NCBI GenBank assembly: GCA_902826115.1
Contig: CADEDO010000020.1
Span: 1-41,665 of the forward strand
Direction: 5' to 3'
From: an uncultured Nitrosomonas sp.
Lineage (GTDB): Bacteria > Pseudomonadota > Gammaproteobacteria > Burkholderiales > Nitrosomonadaceae
DNA: 41,665 bases
Below the pieces are notes generated by a model, which saw nothing but the letters and a program-made list of their open reading frames with translations, searched no databases and was not told the origin of the DNA. The stretch's first letter is position 1. Each line of letters starts with the position of its first letter. The position numbers were made by a program, and so were the translations under genes. Shown here one piece after another: positions 20,385 to 27,732 of the stretch.

Positions 20385-21137
20385 ATGACTAATAATAAAA
20401 TCCAACGGCCTGTTAAAGCCATCATTCTGAGTGCTGGACAAGGGCGGCGCCTGTTGCCATTGACGGAAAATACACCTAAATGCCTGTTACTTGTTGCAGA
20501 AAAGCCGGTACTTGCATGGCAAATTGATGCCTTGCTGGCAGTTGGTATTGATGACATTACGATCGTTGCAGGCTTCCAAGTGGGCTTGATAGAGGCGCTA
20601 TTACTACGGCGCTACGCGGACTATCCCAAGATTAAAGTACTGTTTAATCCTTTTTTTGAAGTTGCTGATAATTTGGCTAGCTGCTGGATTGCGCGCACTG
20701 TCATGGATAGCGATTTCCTGTTATTAAATGGCGACACCGTGATTGAATCTGCGCTGCTTGCCCAGGTGTTGAATTCAGAGGCAGCGCCCATTACACTCAG
20801 CGTGGATTATAAAGATACCTATGATGCGGATGATATGAAAGTGCAATTGGATGCGGATGGCCGGGTTAAACAGGTTAGCAAGATTATTCCGCCGCATCAG
20901 GTTGATGCGGAATCCATCGGTTTGATTTACTTCCGTGAACAGGGTCCAAGTATTTTTCGTCGGGCGATTGAATCAGCACTGCGTCATCCGGCAGAACTAA
21001 AATCCTGGTATCTGTCCATTATTGATGCATTGGCCAAGCAACATCTGGTCAACGCATGCTCGGTTCAGGGGTTTCGTTGGTGTGAAATTGATTTCATTGA
21101 AGACTTGGCCAAAGCCGGTATCATTTTTAGTGATTAG
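20385..21137 (+). CDS. Nucleotidyltransferase, LicC/RmlA-like
   Basis: This 250-residue protein has the NTP-transferase fold. The nucleotide-binding signature AIILSAGQGRRLLPLT followed by PKCLL lies at residues 12-35, and the metal-binding aspartate is in LLLNGDTVIES. The stretch NPFFEVADNLASCWIAR resembles LicC-type CTP:phosphocholine cytidylyltransferases and sugar-alcohol nucleotidyltransferases more than long RmlA enzymes. It would activate a phosphorylated small molecule as a CDP or NDP derivative; the substrate is unknown. It lies 17 bases after the desulfurase and 18 before the HIT gene, so they are probably cotranscribed. Confidence 0.85.
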   Translation: MTNNKIQRPVKAIILSAGQGRRLLPLTENTPKCLLLVAEKPVLAWQIDALLAVGIDDITIVAGFQVGLIEALLLRRYADYPKIKVLFNPFFEVADNLASCWIARTVMDSDFLLLNGDTVIESALLAQVLNSEAAPITLSVDYKDTYDADDMKVQLDADGRVKQVSKIIPPHQVDAESIGLIYFREQGPSIFRRAIESALRHPAELKSWYLSIIDALAKQHLVNACSVQGFRWCEIDFIEDLAKAGIIFSD

Positions 21138-21155
21138 ATTTTTAGGATTGAGCAA

Positions 21156-21623
21156 ATGATGAATCAACCCGTGCCATCATTACAAATGCAAAACTGGAAC
21201 GCCACCATGCGTAAGTTTGGTGCACCGCACACCATCATTCGTTCCTATCAGCATTGGTCAGTATTGTTAAGGCCCGCTCAAGCAACGCTGGGTGCGCTAG
21301 TGTTAGCAGCGCATGAGCCAGCGCAGGCATTTTCAGAGCTCAGTCAGGGTAGTTTTGCCGAACTGCACAAAATTACCCGGCACATTGAATTTGCGCTGAC
21401 AGAATCCTTCCAGAATGACAAAATTAACTATTTGATGCTGATGATGGTTGATCCGGATGTGCATTTTCACGTCATTCCCCGCTATGCGCAAGCTCAGTCA
21501 TTTGCCGATATGGAATTTATTGATGCGGGTTGGCCGGCTATGCCTAATCTGGGGCAAATCAATAAAACGGATGAAGCCATCAATCAATTGATTATGAATC
21601 ACATACAATCCTTTTGGCCTTAA
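21156..21623 (+). CDS. HIT-family nucleotide hydrolase or transferase
   Basis: HIT proteins cleave or transfer nucleoside monophosphates from dinucleotides, nucleoside phosphoramidates or similar molecules. The 155-residue protein ends its core with PDVHFHVIPRY. In the HxHxH pattern the first histidine is replaced by aspartate, but the nucleophilic middle histidine and the last one are kept. Upstream are the expected hydrophobic strands (HWSVLLRPAQATLGALVLAA). It sits between a nucleotidyltransferase and a desaturase with 18- and 22-base gaps. It may act on the nucleotide-linked product made by its neighbour; that is inference. Confidence 0.85.
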   Translation: MMNQPVPSLQMQNWNATMRKFGAPHTIIRSYQHWSVLLRPAQATLGALVLAAHEPAQAFSELSQGSFAELHKITRHIEFALTESFQNDKINYLMLMMVDPDVHFHVIPRYAQAQSFADMEFIDAGWPAMPNLGQINKTDEAINQLIMNHIQSFWP

Positions 21624-21645
21624 GTGAAACGATGCGGAACGACAA

Positions 21646-22707
21646 GTGACTGAACAAAAAACTCCTTACGTCAAAGAATTTCCATTACGCGAAGCCCATC
21701 ATTTGGTGCGTGATCTGATGACTCCAAATCCCTGGATCTATTGGACAGATTTTATGTTTCATATTACATTGGGCTGGACTGCTTTCTTCACGGCGCTGTT
21801 ATCGCCACTGTTTTCTCTCTGGCAATTAGCCGGGTATGTGCTCGCCGTAGTATCGTTGTATCGCTCGGCGATTTTCGTGCATGAACTGGCGCATTTGAAA
21901 AAGGGCACGTTCATCAATTTTCGCCGAGTATGGAACATCATTTGCGGTATTCCTCTGATGATCCCATCGTTTACCTACGATGGCGTGCATAATGATCATC
22001 ACAAGCCGGATGTTTACGGTACCAGCAAAGATGGCGAGTATCTTCCGTTTGCAACCCGGAGGCCTGCGGAAATGGTTGTTTACGTATTATTGTCTTTCCT
22101 GATTCCGGTTTTGTTGGTGGCGCGCTTTTTGTTACTGACGCCATTGTCATATTTGATTCCACCATTGCGAAAAATTGTGTGGGAGCGTGCTTCGTCACTG
22201 ACGATTGATCCGACTTACCGACGCGCGGAAAATGCCATACGCAACGATTTGAACTGGCGTCAGCAGGAGATTGCCGCCAGTCTGTTTGCTGCGAGTGTCA
22301 TTGCTCTGGTGGTGTTGGAAGTATTTCCTTACGCGTTGTTGGTACTGTGGTATTTGATTGCGGTGACGATTTTTATACTGAATTCATTGCGTACACTGGC
22401 TGCTCATGCCTATCGCAATCCGGGGGAGCAAAAAATGACGTTGGCCGAGCAATACCTGGATTCCATCAATATACCGGGCAACTTCCTGATCACGCCTTTA
22501 TGGGCCCCGGTCGGACTGCGTTACCATGCAACCCATCATCTGTTTATGAGCATGCCCTATCATAATCTGGGAAAAGCGCAGCGCCGCCTGGTGAGTGGTT
22601 TAGCGGATAATACCCAATACATCAAGACCATACGTGGCGGTTTGTGGGATGCATTGAAACAGATTTGGCGCGAATCTTCCACGTCTGCTTCATCGCATCA
22701 CTCATAA
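21646..22707 (+). CDS. Membrane fatty acid desaturase-family protein
   Basis: This 353-residue di-iron membrane protein has the three histidine clusters of the desaturase/hydroxylase superfamily: HELAH at 79-83, HNDHH at 115-119 and HATHH at 294-298. Hydrophobic segments lie at about 38-72, 143-172 and 207-250. Such enzymes use oxygen to desaturate or hydroxylate a lipid chain at the inner membrane. The start is a GTG at 21646, after a weak GGAAC site. It ends nine bases before the phosphoglycerate mutase ATG. The superfamily is certain; the substrate and the choice between desaturation and hydroxylation are not. Confidence 0.88.
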   Translation: MTEQKTPYVKEFPLREAHHLVRDLMTPNPWIYWTDFMFHITLGWTAFFTALLSPLFSLWQLAGYVLAVVSLYRSAIFVHELAHLKKGTFINFRRVWNIICGIPLMIPSFTYDGVHNDHHKPDVYGTSKDGEYLPFATRRPAEMVVYVLLSFLIPVLLVARFLLLTPLSYLIPPLRKIVWERASSLTIDPTYRRAENAIRNDLNWRQQEIAASLFAASVIALVVLEVFPYALLVLWYLIAVTIFILNSLRTLAAHAYRNPGEQKMTLAEQYLDSINIPGNFLITPLWAPVGLRYHATHHLFMSMPYHNLGKAQRRLVSGLADNTQYIKTIRGGLWDALKQIWRESSTSASSHHS

Positions 22708-22715
22708 CTGCGCTC

Positions 22716-23450
22716 ATGACAACAACTAACCAGACAGGAAAAAATCTACCGCAGGGCATTACGCAATTAGTATTACTGCGTCATGGTCAGAGTGTGTGGA
22801 ATCGGGACAAAATTTTTACCGGCTGGAGTGATGTTGCGCTAAGCCCAAAAGGGCAGAAAGAAGCTGAGCAAGCTGCCTATTTGCTCAAGCAGGCTGGCTT
22901 TACATTCGACTTGTGTTTTTGCTCAACCTTACAACGCGCGAAAACGACACTGCAAATCGTTCTGTCTGCCATGCAACTGGAAGCGATACCGGTTCAAGAA
23001 AGCTGGCATCTGAATGAGCGTCATTATGGCGCATTGGAAGGCATGGAGCGCTGGCAGGCCATTAAGAAATTTGGTATTTGGCCTATTCTCGGGTGTCAGA
23101 TCAAATTTGATGCCGCGCCGCCTTATTTGAATTCCCTGGATCCGCGCTTTCCTGGCAATCAAGCCTGTTATAAAGATATGCAGCCAGATGAATGGCCCGT
23201 GGGTGAAAGCATGCAGCAAACCCTGGCAAGACTTGAGCCTTATTGGCGAGAAACCATTCAGCCTGAAATTCGACTGGGTAAACGGATACTCATTGTGTCC
23301 CACAAAAACACGCTGCGTACATTGATGATGCTGTTGGATCAGCTCACGTCACGTCAAGTAATGAAGCTGACCATGGCGACTGGGCGACCGCTGGTTTACG
23401 AGCTGGATCAGCAACTCAACCCTGTGCGGCATTATTATGTGGATTGCTGA
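22716..23450 (+). CDS. gpmA: 2,3-bisphosphoglycerate-dependent phosphoglycerate mutase-like protein
   Basis: This histidine phosphatase-superfamily protein is clearly related to glycolytic GpmA. The phosphohistidine is H23 in LRHGQSVWN, followed by [17 protein letters not shown]. The catalytic glutamate is in [11 protein letters not shown] and the second histidine is H196 in [10 protein letters not shown]. The open frame extends upstream to 22644 inside the desaturase gene; the ATG at 22716 gives 244 residues and the expected N terminus. Odd points are SHKNTLR in place of the usual AHGNSLR, a divergent middle section ([17 protein letters not shown]) and a C terminus that stops soon after HYYVDC. 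It may be the mutase of glycolysis and gluconeogenesis or a specialised paralogue. Confidence 0.85.
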   Translation: MTTTNQTGKNLPQGITQLVLLRHGQSVWNRDKIFTGWSDVALSPKGQKEAEQAAYLLKQAGFTFDLCFCSTLQRAKTTLQIVLSAMQLEAIPVQESWHLNERHYGALEGMERWQAIKKFGIWPILGCQIKFDAAPPYLNSLDPRFPGNQACYKDMQPDEWPVGESMQQTLARLEPYWRETIQPEIRLGKRILIVSHKNTLRTLMMLLDQLTSRQVMKLTMATGRPLVYELDQQLNPVRHYYVDC

Positions 23451-23469
23451 CGTTTTTTTCTGACCGGGC

Positions 23470-24015
23470 ATGTCAATCATCCATAGCTTCGAGCCCATTG
23501 TCGGCAGTCACGCCAAAATACTGATACTGGGCAGCATGCCAGGTGAGGCTTCACTATCGGCTAATCAATATTATGCCCATCGCCGTAACGCTTTCTGGCC
23601 CATTATTGCCCAATTGCTGCAAATCAACCCGGATGCGGCATATCAGGAAAAGATTACAGCGCTAAAGTCATCACCGATTGCACTCTGGGATGTGCTTAAA
23701 TCCTGTAAACGACAAGGCAGCCTGGATTCAATGATTGAAGCCGACACGCAAGCAATCAATGATTTCCAGTCTTTCTTCAGCGTTCATCAACAAATTAAGC
23801 ATGTATTCTTTAATGGTGGCAAAGCCGAAGCTTGTTTTAAACGGTATGTTTTGTCTGTTGATGAATTGAAGTTTCTGAGTGTATCGCGGTTGCCGTCGAC
23901 AAGCCCTGCAAATGCCAGGTTGTCCTTGGAAGATAAATTGAGAATATGGCATGAAATGATCAACTCCGTGCTGGGGTCGGAAGACGGGCATACTAGCCAC
24001 CTTTATGACTCATAG
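23470..24015 (+). CDS. Hypoxanthine-DNA glycosylase (UDG family 6)
   Basis: This family removes deaminated adenine (hypoxanthine) from DNA. The N-terminal motif LILGSMPGEASLSANQYYAHRRNAFW contributes the active-site N40, and the second motif is LPSTSPANA near residue 141. The 181-residue length suits the family. It starts 19 bases after the phosphoglycerate mutase gene and is probably the last main gene of the run that opens with the AlkA-like glycosylase. No strong ribosome binding site is visible. Confidence 0.87.
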   Translation: MSIIHSFEPIVGSHAKILILGSMPGEASLSANQYYAHRRNAFWPIIAQLLQINPDAAYQEKITALKSSPIALWDVLKSCKRQGSLDSMIEADTQAINDFQSFFSVHQQIKHVFFNGGKAEACFKRYVLSVDELKFLSVSRLPSTSPANARLSLEDKLRIWHEMINSVLGSEDGHTSHLYDS

Positions 24016-24067
24016 GGTAGTGCCGCATATAGCACTTGACGACAAAGCATTTGATACGTTTTACTTA

Positions 24068-24088
24068 TGTTGCTGTGAAACAGCGACA
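24068..24088 (+). other. Small hairpin ahead of the 24-residue membrane peptide gene
   Basis: TGTTGCTGT (24068-24076) pairs with ACAGCGACA (24080-24088) around the triloop GAA, with one U-G pair. No T-run follows, so it is not a clear terminator. It lies 34 bases before the ATG of the small reading frame and could affect its mRNA. Confidence 0.35.
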
Positions 24089-24122
24089 ATTAGTCAACAT
24101 TCAACGGAAAGGAATTTATATC

Positions 24123-24197
24123 ATGAAGAAACTTATTTTTATTGTGCTGGCTATTTTTATAGGCGGCTATGTGGCCTTAATGGTGCAATATTTCTAG
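24123..24197 (+). CDS. 24-residue single-pass membrane peptide
   Basis: The reading frame runs ATG to TAG and encodes MKKLIFIVLAIFIGGYVALM followed by VQYF. It has two lysines at the N terminus and a hydrophobic stretch long enough to span the membrane once. AAAGGAA lies 6-8 bases upstream at good spacing, which is better than for most genes around it. It occupies a 356-base interval between the hypoxanthine glycosylase and the VanZ-domain gene. I do not recognise a family. It could be a genuine small membrane protein or an uncleaved leader-like peptide; translation is inferred from the ribosome binding site and composition only. Confidence 0.5.
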   Translation: MKKLIFIVLAIFIGGYVALMVQYF

Positions 24198-24371
24198 CAA
24201 GCAACCCCATCTAAATTAAACTAGCCATTTAGGCATAACAATGAGGTTTATGTGAACAGTGACGAACGGTTCAATCTGAAAGGCATATTGGTTAAATGGG
24301 GCGGTGTGTTTTTATTTGCCCAATCCGGTATCAGAAAGCATTCAACGCCAATGTGTACCAGTGTTTAGCAG

Positions 24372-25421
24372 ATGCCTTTATTAAAAATAAACATTGTTTT
24401 TTTTATTTTTCTCGCGCTTGCAACCATTGTTTCTCATCGAGTGGTTGAAGAATATCAACCGGATGGCCCCGAACTGTTAAACGACCATTGGAATACCAGG
24501 GTGTTCGCAAATGGTCGGGTGGACGTCGATGAAAATCAGTTGACTCTTTTTTCCAGTGACTCAAGAACGAGCGTGGGTGCATATCATGATGTTCCACTGG
24601 TTGAGAAAGGCGTTATTTTAAAATTATCCGCTGATGTAAAGTGTAACGATGTCGTGCCAGGTGAGAAACCATGGAACAGCGCGAGACTTATGCTGGTGCA
24701 AAGCGATGGAGAAAATGGTCAATGGCATTTGCCACATGTGATTGCCTTTCTTTCAGGCACTCATGACTGGGCAAACTATTATAGCTACTTTACGATTGAA
24801 CCCGAAACACAAGGCATCCAGGTGGTCGCGGAATTAAGTCAATCGACGGGATCACTTCAGGTAAAAAATATCCAGCTCTATCCTGTAAAACAGACGCAAA
24901 CTTTTACTTGGGTAAAAAACATTATTTTATTTTCATGGGGTGTTTTTTTTCTTTCGCTGATTGGTTCATGTTTATTGATGAGCCAGAAAACATTTATCTT
25001 GCGCGCATTGCTGATATCTAGCTTTGTTTCTATCATTATTGGAACAGCTTTGCCGGGCGTTATCAAAAAACAAGTATTCGATACCATCGAAACTCAAATA
25101 CACGCGGAAAGTGAGTCATTCAAAGCAGTCATTCCATGGGATTTGTCCAAGGTGGGCCATCTTTGCTTCTTCTTTGTGCTGGGCATGATGCTTTGTGTCA
25201 TGATGGCCAAGGTATCGACTATTCATGTGATGACAGTCATTCTTTTGCTGGCTGGCGGTACTGAGATTGCCCAGCTCTATATCGCTGGGCGGAATCCCCT
25301 CGTTACTGACATTTTTATTGATGCGGCGGGAGGTATCGTCGGGATCGGCTTGATCAGGCTTTTCGGTATGAACAAAAATGCTGCTTCAAATGAAAGTAAA
25401 ACTTCTTCCGATAGGCGATGA
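24372..25421 (+). CDS. VanZ-like membrane protein with N-terminal soluble domain
   Basis: The 349-residue protein starts with a membrane helix at about residues 5-21. Next is a beta-rich domain of about 150 residues (roughly 25-172) that looks like a carbohydrate-binding or jelly-roll module, probably periplasmic. Four or five further helices follow from residue 182. The C-terminal half carries the VanZ pattern: LSKVGHLCFFFVLG at 258-271, then TEIAQLYIAGRNPLVTDIFIDAAGG at 297-321 with E298, Q301, R307 and D313. VanZ proteins affect teicoplanin sensitivity in Gram-positives, but Gram-negative members are of unknown function, some near polysaccharide genes. Its start has no strong ribosome binding site. 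Confidence 0.75.
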   Translation: MPLLKINIVFFIFLALATIVSHRVVEEYQPDGPELLNDHWNTRVFANGRVDVDENQLTLFSSDSRTSVGAYHDVPLVEKGVILKLSADVKCNDVVPGEKPWNSARLMLVQSDGENGQWHLPHVIAFLSGTHDWANYYSYFTIEPETQGIQVVAELSQSTGSLQVKNIQLYPVKQTQTFTWVKNIILFSWGVFFLSLIGSCLLMSQKTFILRALLISSFVSIIIGTALPGVIKKQVFDTIETQIHAESESFKAVIPWDLSKVGHLCFFFVLGMMLCVMMAKVSTIHVMTVILLLAGGTEIAQLYIAGRNPLVTDIFIDAAGGIVGIGLIRLFGMNKNAASNESKTSSDRR

Positions 25422-25445
25422 GGTTAGGGTAATTTTCAGGTGTCT

Positions 25446-25519
25446 GACGAAGCCAGAAAACTTCATGTCTCGCTGTTAACTTGATCCTGCTGGCTTATAA
25501 TACTAATCGTGGCTTCGTC
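25446..25519. repeat. Spaced 10-bp perfect inverted repeat
   Basis: GACGAAGCCA (25446-25455) is exactly complementary to TGGCTTCGTC (25510-25519), separated by 54 bases. The right arm is followed by TTATTTT. It may form the base of a larger structured RNA or a terminator for the VanZ-domain gene. A further symmetric stretch, TTTTCGGATA to TATATCGAAAA, follows directly. Confidence 0.45.
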
Positions 25520-25559
25520 TTATTTTCGGATACATTTTCCGTATATCGAAAATGGGGCG

Positions 25560-25583
25560 GAAAGAAGCCGAATGGCTTCTTTC
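25560..25583. terminator. Bidirectional hairpin between convergent genes
   Basis: GAAAGAAGCC (25560-25569) pairs perfectly with GGCTTCTTTC (25574-25583) around the loop GAAT. It lies between the VanZ-domain gene (plus) and the RidA-family gene (minus), whose stop is 28 bases further on. The stem has purine-rich and pyrimidine-rich halves, so it would give an A/U-rich hairpin in either direction. A terminator serving both genes is the simplest reading. Confidence 0.55.
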
Positions 25584-25610
25584 ATCTAAATCATAGGTTC
25601 GTTCACGCCC

Positions 25611-26000
25611 TCATGCTTCCGAATTGCGATAAGCAGTGACTTGAATTTCAATCTTCATGCGCGGATCGGATAGTCCTGCTGCAAGCATCATGGCTGATGG
25701 CCTGACATCGCCCAGATATTTGCGCATGATCGGCCAGCATTTCTGAAAATCCTCTGCATTGGGAAAGACGTAAGTCACACGCACCACATCTTTCATGCTT
25801 GCTCCCGCTTGTTTCAATGCGGAATCGATATTCTTAAAGCATTGTTCAGCCTGTTCCAATAAATCATCTGAAATGGTCATATTGCTGTAGTCAAACCCGG
25901 TCGTGCCGGAGACCAAGATCCAGTTGCCTTCGACAACCGCGCGCGAATAGCCGATTTCGTGTTCAAATGTGGAACCTGAGCTGATTAATTGACGTGACAT
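25611..26000 (-). CDS. RidA/YjgF-family protein, non-archetypal
   Basis: The 129-residue protein has the chorismate mutase-like Rid fold with VSGTTGFDYSNMTI, ALKQAGASMKDVVRVTYVF and the C-terminal KIEIQVTAY. Archetypal RidA deaminates reactive enamines and imines from threonine dehydratase and needs an arginine (R105 in Escherichia coli, in PARS). Here the aligned stretch is RPSAMML, so that arginine is missing and a different Rid activity is likely. AAGGAT lies 8 bases before the ATG. It is divergent from sbcB, and ilvA, the classical source of RidA substrate, lies about 1.7 kb away. Confidence 0.85.
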   Translation of the reverse strand: MSRQLISSGSTFEHEIGYSRAVVEGNWILVSGTTGFDYSNMTISDDLLEQAEQCFKNIDSALKQAGASMKDVVRVTYVFPNAEDFQKCWPIMRKYLGDVRPSAMMLAAGLSDPRMKIEIQVTAYRNSEA

Positions 26001-26058
26001 ACTATTTTATCCTTGTTGTTGATCGATCATTGATATGAAAAGTTGCGTAATATACAAC

Positions 26059-26064
26059 TATAAT
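26059..26064 (+). promoter_or_regulatory. Possible -10 element for sbcB
   Basis: A consensus TATAAT lies 65 bases before the sbcB ATG in the divergent spacer with the RidA-family gene. A TTGATA occurs upstream, but at 23 bases the spacing is too long, so only the -10 is convincing. Confidence 0.3.
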
Positions 26065-26129
26065 GCGCCAGTTTACTGCAAAGTTAATCTTTAGCCAGCG
26101 CTATCATTCAAGCATACAAACAATCCATA

Positions 26130-27572
26130 ATGTCGACAACGCTCTACTGGCATGACTATGAAACATTTGGCGCTGATCCACGGCGGGATCGCCCTGCTCA
26201 ATTTGCGGGAGTGCGCACCGACGAAGCGCTAAACGAAATAGGGGAACCGCTGGTAATGTATTGTAAGCCGGCGCGCGATTTTCTACCTCATCCGGAAGCT
26301 TGCTTGTTGACTGGAATTACCCCGCAAATTGCGGATGAAAAAGGCTTGCCCGAGCCGGAATTTATCGCACGTATTCACGCCGAATTTGCACAAGCGAATA
26401 CTTGTAGCGTAGGTTACAACACGTTGCGTTTCGACGATGAAGTGACCCGTTTTACCTTGTATCGCAATTTTTACGATCCCTATGCACGCGAATGGCAACA
26501 AGGCAATTCGCGCTGGGACATTATTGATCTGGTGCGCATGACGTATGCCTTGCGCCCGGATGGTATTACTTGGCCGCAACATGATGAGGGGCAACCCAGT
26601 TTTCGTCTGGAAGATCTGGTGGCGGCCAATGGTATCCAGCATGAATCGGCACATGATGCCTTATCGGATGTGCGTGCCACCATTGCCCTGGCACGTTTGC
26701 TGCGCATACAGCAGCCGCGCCTGTATCAATGGCTTTTTCGGTTGCGCAACAAACACCAGGCGGCTGCGCAGCTCGATTTGGTCAATCACAATCCCGTTGT
26801 GCATACCTCGCGCATGTATCCGGCGAAAACAGGCTGCACGACACTGGTGATGCCACTGATTGCAGAGCCGGGCAACAACAATAGCGTGCTGGTTTATGAT
26901 TTGCGCCACGACCCGGATATGTTTCTGGATCTGGATATTACCGATCTTGATCAACTGTTGTTTACTCGCAGCGAGGATTTGCCGGAGGGGATGCAGCGGC
27001 TACCGGTTAAATCGGTAAAAATTAATAAGTGTCCTGCCCTGGCACCACGGAATACGCTGGATGCACAAGCGGCAGAGCGCATTGCGCTGGATCTGGATGC
27101 TTGTCATCGGCATTGGCAAAAACTGAGCGAGCACCCGGATTTCTTTCGGCGTGTTGCCAAAGCCTATACCAGCAGGGAGTTTGAATCGTCTGGTGATGTG
27201 GATGTGGCACTGTACGAAGGTTTCCTGGACAGCGCGGATGCTGCGTCGCTGGCTCAGATACGGCGCGCTTCACCGCAGCAACTGGCAAAAATGCGCTTTG
27301 ATTTTCATGATCAGCGGTTGCCTGAATTGTTGTTCCGTTATCGGGCGCGGAACTGGCCGGAAACATTGACAGCAGCGGAAACCGAACAATGGCAACAGAT
27401 GCGCTTGCAACGCCTAATGCAAGGCAATGGCGGAGGAAGCATCACATATGCAGGCTTCGCAGATCAATTGGCGGTGTTACGTGATATGCACAAAGATCAC
27501 GTCCATGCGCAACAAATCCTCGAAGCATTGGAAGCATGGGGTAAGGATGTAGTCAATTCGCAAAGCGATTGA
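26130..27572 (+). CDS. sbcB: Exodeoxyribonuclease I
   Basis: Exonuclease I degrades single-stranded DNA 3' to 5' in recombination and mismatch repair. The 480-residue length matches the family. The DEDDh nuclease residues are visible: D9 and E11 in HDYETFG, the aspartate pair in NTLRFDDE (about 102-103), and H175 and D180 in HDALSDVRAT. The SH3-like and helical C-terminal regions follow, including VKINKCPALAP. No strong ribosome binding site is seen. A small perfect hairpin with arms CGGATA and TATCCG (27599-27613) lies 27 bases after the stop but has no T-run. Confidence 0.95.
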   Translation: MSTTLYWHDYETFGADPRRDRPAQFAGVRTDEALNEIGEPLVMYCKPARDFLPHPEACLLTGITPQIADEKGLPEPEFIARIHAEFAQANTCSVGYNTLRFDDEVTRFTLYRNFYDPYAREWQQGNSRWDIIDLVRMTYALRPDGITWPQHDEGQPSFRLEDLVAANGIQHESAHDALSDVRATIALARLLRIQQPRLYQWLFRLRNKHQAAAQLDLVNHNPVVHTSRMYPAKTGCTTLVMPLIAEPGNNNSVLVYDLRHDPDMFLDLDITDLDQLLFTRSEDLPEGMQRLPVKSVKINKCPALAPRNTLDAQAAERIALDLDACHRHWQKLSEHPDFFRRVAKAYTSREFESSGDVDVALYEGFLDSADAASLAQIRRASPQQLAKMRFDFHDQRLPELLFRYRARNWPETLTAAETEQWQQMRLQRLMQGNGGGSITYAGFADQLAVLRDMHKDHVHAQQILEALEAWGKDVVNSQSD

Positions 27573-27732
27573 TTCTTGGCAAGTGAGCGGCAAACCAGCG
27601 GATACCCTATCCGGTCATGATAGAATCTATCCATTGATTGATCAATTTATGCCCATTCATTCACGCTTTTTAGACCATGAGCATGCGGATTAGAATGCTT
27701 TAATGTCGTCTTGATTTTTTGCATGTACCTTT

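Noticed and set aside
22644-22715. N-terminal extension of the phosphoglycerate mutase frame
   Set aside because: It lies within the desaturase gene and adds 24 residues that no mutase has. The ATG at 22716 gives the normal N terminus.
24005-24214. 69-codon open frame overlapping the end of the hypoxanthine glycosylase
   Set aside because: It has no ribosome binding site and a composition unlike the neighbours. It covers the better-supported 24-residue peptide in another frame.
24252-24368. GTG-initiated 38-codon frame before the VanZ-domain gene
   Set aside because: GAGG lies five bases upstream, but the start is GTG, the protein resembles nothing and the length is close to chance.
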